From Eumeta japonica (taxonomy: Eukaryota; Arthropoda; Insecta; Lepidoptera; Psychidae), in assembly GCA_005406025.1 (NCBI GenBank), contig BGZK01000222.1, positions 248,001 through 312,000 on the forward strand: DNA of 64,000 bases, given 5' to 3'. Numbering within the stretch: the stretch's first letter is position 1; each line of letters begins with the position of its first letter. A model generated the notes under the pieces. It had not been told where the DNA came from, did no database searches, and saw only the letters and a program-made list of their open reading frames with translations. Below are positions 37,759 through 49,700 of the stretch, piece after piece. The translations under genes were made by a program, and so were the position numbers.

Positions 37759-40700
37759 CTGAAATGACGTGCCGATGTCTATGACATGAGAAGTCTATGA
37801 GGTCGGTAACTGGATCAACATCGGATTTAGGATTTAATAAACATGAAACTCTACTTTATAATTTGATATTCACAATTAGTTCCAATAAAAGCACCTAGTT
37901 TTAAGACGTGATAAACTTCGGTTTTTCTTCATACTTTTATATTAAACGAGTTCTAATACTTAACTCTCTGTCCGTCCATTCGTCATTGTTAATCTTTTAA
38001 TGTTTAACTTCTATTAAAGTTTTTGCTTCGAATACATAGAACAAGTCCCTACATCCTTCATCACGATTTCATAATGAAACCTATTGGGTTCCACTTTTAA
38101 TCGCGCTTTCCATTCTGATATTAATTTCGACCCCAGTTTTGTGGTATATTACCTATCACCTTAAAAATACTATAATCTATTTATTAGTAACTAGCTGCGC
38201 CCCGCGGTTTCACCCGCGTGGTGATGGAAAATTGTGATAATGATGATAGAAAGCGTTTTATTTTTTTGTCAAATTTTCATTGTTTTTATATTATTTTGCT
38301 ATTTGGGACGGAGACAAATCCAACAAATTAAAAATGAAAATCGGTTCAGCTATTCTCCAGTTATAAATGTTCGAACAATTATATTGTGTAATGTATGTAA
38401 ATTGAAACTAAGTATTTTTTATGATGATCTTACTGATATGTATTATAGGTATTATAAACGATATAGTTTGTAAGGATAGATAGGTACGAAAGTATATGAT
38501 GGTTTCGTGCAACTTTTGCGGCATGGGCCCGCGAAAGGTTGAAAAGGAAACGTAAAAAATATTTTTTTTTAATAAAAAGTATCCTATGTTACTTCTAATA
38601 CCTTTAAGAGTATATGTACAAAGTTTCATGATAACCAGTTGAGTAGTTTTGGCGTGAAAGCGTAACAAACAAACTTACATTCACATTTATAATATTAGTA
38701 TGATATCACTTATGAGACTTTCATATGTATGCCTTTTTCACCAACTAAAATCGTGTCGTATTATATATATAGTATGTATATAGAATAGTAGCTATATATA
38801 GCTATAAATTGAAAAGGTAAAGAATGTCTATAGTTCTCGCTTACAATTAATGCCCTCTAATGTACAAAAGAAAAATGATTTCCTTTTCAAATAAATAGAT
38901 AATTGTTTTTAAAATTATAGTGAAATGTAATTGTAAACAATATCTGTACAAATATTATTTACAATACAAGGAGAACTTGGAAAAATGTAAATTGATCGCA
39001 TTCACAAAAGACTGATAACGTTAAGCTCACGTATTTATCATTAAATATGTAGGCGGTTAGCTACAATTTGATCCCGACAATGTTATTCATGTTGGGTCAC
39101 TGGCGTATAAAGCGTTGGTGTGTGTTTGTGAACGCATCACGCACCCAGTCCGGGCACGATGATGTTGCAGAACAGGCAGAAGTAGGCGAGCGCGATCGGC
39201 AGCACGGGGATGGCGCCGCGGATGACGCTGCTGTGCTCCACCAGCGACGGGTCCAACTTCTTCCTGGTGTCCTGGTAATTCGAACAGTGTTAAATGTATC
39301 GAATACTTATTATAGGGTATGAATAGAATATGATTTCTTTCTTCAAATGCTATCATCTCCGTACACAAATGTATGTAACGCGGAGGACACTCACAAACAC
39401 ACACGGGAAATACAATGAACCGCGGGGCAGTATTCGTGCTGTCGTCACCTCATGAGCTGTGGGTCATGATAGATGATAAGTCGATTCGATTCTGAACCAT
39501 AGGGCGAGTGTGGCGCGCGCCATCTGGTGCTGTAGGAGCAACCATATGTGGTACTATGTTATAACTATCACCATGTAGATTTAATCGGGACTGTGCGTCC
39601 GGGCCATCACGCCAGCTGATGATCAAAGTTTACATGTTTCAGACGAAGATATAAAATAAATATAACATGTACTTTATTGTTTATTCAGCGTAGTAAATTA
39701 ATGAATCATCAAAGTCTTTTTTACATCACGGGATACGCAAATATATCGGATCGAGAGTATAAAGCCGATTGGCCGGTAACATACGTAACAATCAAGCACT
39801 TAAATATAAATGAAGTTTATTAATTTTGCTCTGCACTTTAAAGCGTCTGACAGAAGTTGCGGTCAGCGGAGTGTCTGGCGATACTGGATGCTACTTTAGA
39901 GTGATATTTCACAAAACATATATAAAAATCAGCCATACCAATTTAAGTAAAGTAACTGTTATTTACACTCACTTCTGATCTGGTGTCTGTACATTCGTCA
40001 CAGACTCAACTCTAAGTGCGCAAGCGTTCTAAGTACACAAAACACTACTCAGAACGTAAGGTTTCATATATTTAAAAATAGGTTGTGTCTAATGGCACTG
40101 GGATCTTGGACTATATCGACAGGCCTTGCACTTTGCCTGGATGAAATTTTTCTCTGTATACAATGATAGTTAATTGCAATATACCCACGTCGACGATGAC
40201 AACAGTTGTATAAACTGGAGGTTGAATATGATCAAAGGAAAAACAATGAAATATTAAAATAGTTCTAATTAGTCAATATTTTCTCTAAATACCTAAAAAG
40301 TACATATACGATTATTTTTTAACAATTACAAACGTTCACTTTCTTTCATTTATTGGCACGGAACCTTGGATATAGGCGGCCGACTACCACCCTGGATGAT
40401 TTTTTATGACTACGTATATTTTAAAGTTTTTTTTTTTTATATTTAACAAAGAGTATAGACAAGTTATTTTTATGTAAGCATAAAAATAGCCAAGTAATAA
40501 ATGTTTTAAAATTCTAATTAGACGAGAGAGTACGGGTATGGTATAGTATTTTATGTGGCTTCATAACGCCACATAAAATATTTATACATGGTGTTGAAAA
40601 AGAGAAGATACTTGTGCCTTACAGTTCGCTGCATTTTTAACCGACTTTAATTTTGATATCAAATTTTTGTTATCAAATCTAATTGACTTGCGTTTTTTCA

Positions 40701-43700
40701 TCGACGAATACACATCCTCATATTTGCGGTAGCAGACAACTATTCTGTTGGCATATCTCAAAATACTTAAATACTCTAGGCATTGTACTTGACAAATTGA
40801 ATTAAAGCTATTAATTTGTTTATTGTTGAAATTTAGCAAATAATTATTCCATTTGTATATTACCCTTCGCCATGTCGAACCGTTGTTTAATATATATATA
40901 GTAATGTTAATACAGGTATACACACGGCTATAATAAAATCAAATAAACTTGTTTAGGCATAGCCTCATCTAGGGTAGCTAATGAACCTAAGTTAGAGTAA
41001 TGACCCTGTAATGGAGTGGACTAATGAGAAGGAACACGTAGACGACTGACTTCTCTTGTAAATTAAACCGCTGAAATACAAAATATTGCTTGCAAATATT
41101 TTAAGAATGACAAAAATATAATTTCAATATATTAGACATAAGACTATTCTATACTGTGAAGTTCAATTCGACGGTATTATTATAATATTTTCAAAATTTG
41201 TTTCTCTATTAATAGAAGTGATGTACAAAGATTGTGATATTTGGAGAAAACTATTTGCATTAATACGGAACAATATATTAATATTCTAATTTTTGTTGTT
41301 GTATCTGTAGATTATATATATAATATACCAAATTATATATAATTTATTTCCATTAATATTGAAATAATATGCCAAAGTAATAATGTATATTGGAAATCTA
41401 TTTCCATAAATATAGAAGTGATTTCAAAAATTCTTATATATGAAAAATTGCATGAGAAGATTAGTAAATGTTAGCGAAGCAAGAAAGATATTAAAATATC
41501 ATATACCATGTGGAGATCTATGGTCTCGGCCTACCCCTACTAGAGAATAGGCGTGAGTTTGTAATAAAAAAAATAAAATATGTATACAAAAATGACAGTT
41601 TTGTTGAAAATCTATTTAAGTACACAGAAGCAACATGGTAAAACTTATAATTTAGTAATGAAAACCTATCTCAAAATCGTAAATATCTATTTAAAATCTG
41701 TTTGTATCATCCAGGAAGTGTCATATCAGAACTAGTTTCATACGCCGTCGGCGCGTATGCCCGCTTACCTCTATCTCACTGTCCAGATCCGTTTCGGATT
41801 TCATGAAATCCGTCGTCAGCAAGTCCCGCACTTGTTTCGCCGGTTGTTCCGTCTCCATGTTTCCAATTTTCCCCCTTACCGCGAGCGCGGCGGGTGCTAA
41901 CGGCTCGACGGCATATACGAAACTGGCCGAATAATAATTTCTTTAAATCGTAAAAGTATGTAATGGTTTCTTTACACGTCGCCATTATGTCGCGGGGGCG
42001 CGCCATTGATTCTACAATTTCTATGCGCGCCGTGTCGGGCGAAATGTTTATTTTTTGGCGGCCTTGTAACGATAAAAACCCGCTGTCGTGGCGGTCGAAG
42101 GATGAAAGGGTTCTCGAAGCGCGAATTATAAAGGGTATGTCGTATTACGAAATTGATATAATGGGAATATTTTCGCTTCGGGATCGGCGCGGCCCTTAAG
42201 GCAGTCGTGTTGTGGAAGTACGAGCAGTTCATCGTTCTGAATTTATTATTAGAAGACGTTATCAACGAAAATTTGATTGAAAAGTTTTCTTTTTATATCG
42301 CTTGTGAATTAGCGCTCAATACGTTCTAAACCGGTCACTGTTGTGCCTATTAATAGAAAATATTTACAATTCAATCTTGAAATATCAAATAATATGTATA
42401 TAATAAAAATGTTCCATTTGGTATGATATATTCAACAAGACACGCATACGCCGGTGAATGCGTCGCCGTCCGCAAATCTGTGCATGCGCACTTATGCAAA
42501 TGTACGCAGATTTGAATGCGTATCACACTAGCTCTTCCTACTGCATTACATTGCAATAAAGAAAAATTATAACATCTATAAACAAATAATTTTTGGTTTT
42601 ATTATCTGTAGATGCATGGAAAGTAACTACCTATTGCTGAAAATATAATTGATCTGCTTCTTTTTTATACGTAGGGCGTAATCTGTGGAACTACAGAACC
42701 AATTTAAAAAAATCATTAATTAACGGCTTAAATGTGTCTAAGTATGGCTAGCTTGGCTATCGATTTTTAACTGCTGTATCGGCTTAAACTGATAGATATT
42801 ATCAATTGAAAATATTTATCAAGAATATCAAAGAGCCATATTTGTTTTAAATATTATAAATTGAAAAAGAGATGGCTCTTAAAATTAATAGCTAGGTATG
42901 TGGATACCCATCTGTTATATTTAAGAGCCAATGATAATGCTTTGCTATATTAAAATAACTGGAACATCAGAAAGTCGAATACGGACGGACAGATGGATAG
43001 ACGGAGGGACACATGACATACCATCTCAGCATAGCAAAGCCTATGCTCTTCCTGACTCAAGCACCCAAAAAGTTCATTATACATTGCTTCTTATGGATTA
43101 CTAAAACGTAATGTATAAGGCATTAGCAAAAAAATAGTGGGTGTTTGCTACAAGTTTGAATGGACTTTCTAATTAAAAGACCATAACTCAAGTACGAAAA
43201 AATATTAAATAATTTGTTACACGCTACGTGTTTCTTTGAGAGATTATTATGTGCTAATGTTATGTTAATGGTTGTTGAATTGTGGAGTTGTAGTCGGTGT
43301 CGAACATAAACTAATAAATAATCATGTATATTATTTGTATCCATTCATACTATAAAGAAGTAAAAATTGTTTGTTAGTATTGTTACGTAAATTTTTTTTT
43401 GGAGGTTCGAAGAATGAGATTCGATAAAAGAAAACACACAGAAAAATAGAAGGCTCATATTCAGAAACGCAAAATCACAGTAAATTGCTACGGAAGTACT
43501 CGAACACTTGTCGTTGATCGCACTTGACTTGTGAATGCACTGAATGCAGAAACAAAACCATCCCAGTATGTGCCTGCACTACGATATTTATAGTTGTCGA
43601 AAAGCCACCTAGAATGTTCTTTGAATATAAATTAATCGATAAATTATTTAGAAGAAATAAGTCGTAAACATGTCACGTCTTATATAAACAAGCAATATTA

Positions 43701-46700
43701 ATTGCTTCCGAACGTTCCACCCCAAAAAAAAAATTCATTTACGAGCATGTAAACGCACATCAAAAGCGCCGGCAAAGGTGAAGGCGGGGCGTACAGAGAG
43801 GGATTAATGTGATATTCTCGAATATTTTTTCTTAGATATAATATTCGACACTTTTAAATTTTCTTTTAGCATGTTAGCGCAGTTCTTAATAGTATGTGGA
43901 GAAGATCTCTTGAAATGCTTCTCGATTTCTATGCGACAACTTCCTTCTAATTTTGACGGCGACGCTTAGTGTCCCATTGACCACCACGTCAGCAGCTACC
44001 CGCTACCTATCTACCATTAGATCATCACCACCGCCTGCACCGTCTGCTTTAACGCACGTCCGCTTATATAACCTGTAGGCTAGACTTGTTGTTGGGTCGA
44101 TTCTTTCGTGGGACCTGAATGTGGTGACGTTTTGCGTTCAGATGGTAAATTGTTGTTATCTAATAATAATAATTGATTATTATTATTATTGTAGCGAGCT
44201 ACAACGTCCGCGAAACATTAAAAACAGTTCTGAAAAGAACCACGGCACGTCAGCGGAAGTTGCGAGCTACAGATCGAACGCTTCATCGCACACGTCATCG
44301 CCTCGTTACAGCATTCTTCGCGTGCTGTTACAACATCTAGGTGCGACTGGCCGCCGCGGCATCCGCCGGCCGTCTGACGAAGCAAAGCGATGACCGGAAT
44401 ATTTAAATCACGACGCGCGCACGCGCTTTGCGAGGCGCCCGGTCTCGGTCGCTGGTGCGGAAACGATTGAATACAGTCGAAACAATTAAAAAGCGAATAG
44501 AGCATCGTTTCGATTTGATACAATTCTGGATTTCGTTGTTGTTGAGTTGTCAACTTCCGTCGACATTCAGGACTTGTTTCGATGTCGACGGTGTGCGATC
44601 GACATGACCTAACCGACAGTCATGCAAGCTCTGTTTATTTTGCGTGCAGATCGACATAGTTAATGATGTTTCATAACATTAATTGATGGCGCATTAATTT
44701 GGAGAAAAAACATGTGCGTAACTATATTCGCACGTAACGAACAAACATTGTTTACAGTATAGAAAATTAATAATCACACATTTTTGTATACAAATATGTA
44801 TTTATTGCAACTCAATATTCTGTTATGTTTACAACACGTGCTAGTAACTCAATCGAATGAACGACTAGCTGAAATTGTCAATGTAATCAATGTAAAACAG
44901 CAGCGTTTACCGGTATACGCCATTGCGCGCCATTTGGAATAACTTCAGACCACACTAACTTCATGGTGTTACGTTGGTCCGTCGCGTACTCAAAATACCA
45001 TCTGATTTGTTTCTCCTATCACACCAAAGAAAGTATTTATATAATGAATAAATAATTATACTTTTCTGTTTAATATAATCTTTAAAACTATAATATATGC
45101 ATTATTTCGTTATTGCTTGTCACTTTATTAGTCTTAACATTTCAGGCCGTTTTATTGATTAAATTGAATTGAATTTAAATTTCTTACAATACAAATATTG
45201 TACACTCGGTTTCTGCAAAATGATAGTTACGTTAGCTTTCAACTGTTTCACTACCTAAAGCATATATATATGCATTTATTTTGGCAACCGACATGTAAAT
45301 ATAATTTATTTCTGGTGCTGACTTTCTATGGATCTATACTTTTTTTCAATTTGTAAACCTGTTCTTACACGGTTCTTGATCTATTCTATTAAAAATACCT
45401 AGAACTTTACGTTTTGAAGGTAGAATTTTCTAGCGTTGATTTGATTTTAGTATTACTAATTGTTGTTTTCTATAGATGCAAAGACAGTCAATAAAATGGT
45501 GTTATATTAATTTTTTCAAGTGGGCGTTTGAAAGATGAGCTTTGACTATGGACGCATCGACATGCATTTCTACCGATACGATATCGATATTTATAAAAAA
45601 CGTCGATACTATACCAAATGTGATGCGGACAGTGCAAACTTCAAAGGCGTAAACAGCTGAGAACTTAAGACAGACTATATAGAAACATATGACCTTACTT
45701 ATATAATATCTATTCAGAATGTTAACTAAAGAAATTTTGAAAATTGCAAGTTAATAAAATATCAATTATATTTAGAAAATTATAATGTGAGAAAATATTA
45801 GTTATTTTTAGAAAATAGTAATTAAAAAAAAATTCAATTCAATAAAGTTAAAATCAGAAATAAATTATTAAAATTCACATTTATGAGATTTATGTTCAGG
45901 AAACATAACATCTTTAAATTATTAGGTGAAAGTCGATCTCTTCGATATATCGATATCGGGCACATCACTAATTTCGACAAGGATACTTAAATTCTATTTC
46001 TCTGTATACGTTAATATCTATGTACTTATTGGCGTGTAGTGTATTTAGTTTCGCTAAATTTAAAGTTAAATTCAAAACAGAAATTAGGTTTCACTCTTTA
46101 TCCACATTTTTTTTTTGCATTATATGTAATCGTAGGTAAGTCACGAGAGATGAACGTCTAGCGTGTGATCATTAAAGGAAGTAATAATTATGGAAGGTCA
46201 AGAATACTGTATAAACGGCGACGCATCGCGTGACCGGGCGACCGGCCGCCGCTTTGGTCACTCCGCTGGTGACCGCGGCGCGTGTTTCGGCCGGAGCCCT
46301 GTGACGCAGCCGGCTTAGCTACAATTTACGACATCTCATACCTACCATGATAAACTTGAATAAAATATCGTCGTTAGTATGCATTTTTTAAGTATTCAAT
46401 TAGCAAGCTGTGAAGTTAGTCACGAAAGCGTCACAATGGCGTAAAATACGCGGGGGCAGAGGAAGGAAGGGTCGAGGAGCGCCGAGCTTCCGCATTGCAT
46501 CAATCGCAGACAATTCAGAGCGGCAGAGTTTCGTGCGTTGTACTGTAACAGTAGTTGGAGCCAAACGCGAACTCACGATAACGAAAAATTTTGGTTCTCA
46601 ATAATTGTGCCAGGTTTTTCAACAGTTCCACTTTTGAAATTTACTGTCACAATTTGTTTCAAACTGCGTGGTTTGGATATGAACCTTCCACGCTGGTTCA

Positions 46701-49700
46701 GCGAGGATCGAGGGCTGCTGAAGGGCGTTTCAGCTCGTGGGTCGATGATGTCACACATTCCATGCACGCCATGTTTTTCATTTAGAATCTTATAAGTATT
46801 TTCATGGCTATTAAAAGTCCACAATCATAAGCTTTCAAGGCAATCTGTATAATATGAGGTTAAGAATCTGCAAGGGGCTAGGAGAATTATTTTACAGTTT
46901 CAATTTAATTTTCAAAATGTGGTATTTATAAATTAAGTTATTATTTTGTTTGCTTGTAAAATATGATGACCTAATACATGGTGATTTCATACAGGTATTA
47001 AAAAGGGAAACATTTGTAATTGATAATAAATTGCACCAGGGAAGCCATAAAACGCACTAGAGAATGCTTAATTAAACTTTAAAAAATTTTTTTGCTATAG
47101 GATTTTTAAAGGGCCAACTAACATGCAAGCTTTCAGAGAGTAAGTGATCATCGACGCTCATGGATATACGCAATTCCGAGGTGTCACTATTCTTTTGCCG
47201 GATTTTTAGGGAGGAATAGAATCTTTTCTTGAAGACGCCCTTATCGCAGTTGTCGTGTTACGATATATAGTATAATGATTAATAGCGACTTAGTCACTAC
47301 AATGAAGTGGCAGAATAACTCCAAGATCGTAAACTCAACGTACCATGAAAGACAGAACTGATGCGCGGGACTTATTGACATTTGTCCTAGAGCTGTTTCC
47401 GGTCTTCCTGCTCGTTCGTAATTTCTAGTTTCGAAGCCACGTTCGCTGGCGTTGGAATGTTTTTTGGTTTGAGTAGCGAGCAGAATAAATACAAGACACC
47501 GTCTCTCGTACTTAGTTGAGTCAGTTTATTTCAATAAGACATGCCCCTTTTGGAGGTATACGAATGTTTTGGTATATCCATCACGTGATACCTGATGCAG
47601 GAGTTTTGTTTACATTTACTTTTATTACGATTACACATTTTTTTTATGTTAAAAATCCTGTTCATTCATAATATTTATTAACATATATTAAGAGAGGATA
47701 ATTAACTAATTTTTTATATTAATTTTTTAATTAAGAAGTGTCTAGGTACTTAGCGTAATTACTTTTTAAGTGATCATTAAAATTGTCAAGTAAACAATGT
47801 TTTAAACTTTTTTCTCAAAAAGAGAAAGAACTAATAATCTGTGACAATATCCATATAAAACACGTCAAAATCCGTTTTGCAAGAGAGAGATAGCAAATAC
47901 TTTAAAGGGCTTACAGTTCGTAGTCTTTTTTACCCGATTTTAGTATGATTTCATCATCATACTTAGCCGGATTGTATGGTCCATCATTGAATATAATAAT
48001 TAAAATATACTCAACTATCCCATCGAAACCGATTTTTGAAAAGTCAAAAGAAAAAAACTTATATACATTAAGTGTTCATACAGACAACTTACTGACTGTT
48101 CACGGTTTTTGTTGGTTAAGATTTTTCCAATGACAGTCACTCCACGAAATACGCCTTGATAAATCTTAGCGATCCAGAGCCCGATTAAGAGGATTGTGTC
48201 ATTAATGAAGATAATACTTGTCAGATCTGTGAACATCGAGGATGAGGAAATGGTCTCATAGAAGGTGAAACCATCATCGGTCAACAAATATGTAAAATTT
48301 TATGTAAACCTAGATATAATTAATCCAATGTGTAAAAGATATTTTTCAGACAACGCATGTTGCCGTAGGTTAAATGACCGTCCGTGACGCGAATTCGGTT
48401 AGACTTACAAAGCAGGCCTTACCTCTGGAGGCAGAGTGGGGGACAAGCTTTTGTTCTTGGAGAAGACGCTGTTCCTGCGGCTGGCGGGCGGCGCGCGCCC
48501 GCACAGCCAGTTGCAGAAGCGGTTGTCGCAGCATCTGAGGGAATACGTGAACGTTTCGACTATAAGACGATATTTTAAATAAGCGATCTGGTAGAGATTT
48601 ATATTGGAAAATTAGCTAGCGGCTCTGTTCGCGTGTGTAAAAAAAATCTTTAACAAAATTTAGATATTTACTTAAACCTCGATCCTAAACTTATGAGAGC
48701 AAGACCAAGTTAACAAATTTTTAAATATTTAACGATCTAAAACTTAGGATCATTTATCATATGATTAATTATTGTATAAGGTTTGAATCATAGAAATTAT
48801 TGACGATATTTAAGCTCTGTACTCTAAAAACTTTTTATTGTAATTTTTGTACTATTTCGCCAAAAAATTGAGCATTTCAAGAAAAATCACCAAATTTGAA
48901 AGATGACCAAAAAATGCCAAGAAATCGATGCTGTATTTATTGATAGAAAACGTCAGGAATATAGTGAGTAGTTTTTTTTTTTATAGAGAACAAACTTACA
49001 TCAGACGCTTGCCTGCAGTGTATGCAGTAACACGCAGCGTGCAACCCAACGCCGAGTCCCAAATCTACTTTTCCACTACTAATTTTCATCCGACGAGATT
49101 TGTATATTAATTTGAGAGGATCGTCAGATATCGAACATCTAAGCGAGTGTTGAAATTTTCATATGTGTAGACCGACCGTGTCTTCAACAAGAAATTTCTG
49201 CGTACCTTCCGCACCAATACAGTACATCGCCCGGAAATATCAGAACTCATGTACTATATGTCGGATCTACCAGCGTGCCAGAAGTAGTAAAGACATTAAA
49301 GTCACCAAAAGGTGCATCTCCAACTTCCATATAAGCATGTGATCTAGACCGTACGTCACTGCACGATGCAGGCAAACGTCTATTTATTAATTTTCGCGAA
49401 GTAACATCTCGCATAACAAAAACTTACATTTTCTGCGAGCCGTCGCTCAATATGCTGTCCCTCCTCTGCGCCGGCGCGCGCCGGCCGCAGCAGCCCTGAT
49501 TGGTCGGCGACGCGGTGACGTCACTGATCCTTGCGACGTCAGCCGCCGAATCGCCAATCCGGCGCTTTTTCGTACAACAGCCGCACAGCACATCCCGGAA
49601 GCTGCGCTTGCGTTTCGTTTCATTCTCGAATTCGACTCTGCTCGTCTAAAATTGATTTACTTTCATCACTCACATAAACAATACTTGTACAGTTTTGACA

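Larger units (their letters stand above)
41859..48422 (-). other. Large stum intron upstream of the short-form first exon
   Basis: 6.6 kb. Holds two CpG-rich islands (44200-44480, 46200-46320), an R8 repeat copy (46400-46560), an R6-like remnant (about 47140-47270), an AAT/ATT palindromic microsatellite (44160-44192) and TATCGATA-like clusters (45575-45615, 45935-45960). Sequence at 43380-43700 and 47380-47600 may be LTR remnants, but this could not be shown. Confidence 0.55.

Noticed and set aside
37379..37784. Plus-strand ORFs of 127 and 96 codons over the stum terminal exon
   Set aside because: They are antisense to a strongly conserved Stum membrane domain; the GC-rich composition alone keeps them open.
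39087..39404. Minus-strand 105-codon ORF (His/Arg-rich)
   Set aside because: Same strand as stum but in the wrong frame; the true frame of that exon encodes the conserved [15 protein letters not shown] segment.
43380..43750. Solo LTR of a retrotransposon
   Set aside because: It begins tgttacgt and looks LTR-like in composition, but no second copy, matching end or primer-binding site could be shown.
44218..44553. 111-codon minus-strand ORF as an extra stum first exon
   Set aside because: It runs to its stop without a supported in-phase donor. The openness is explained by CpG-rich composition; kept only as a regulatory candidate.
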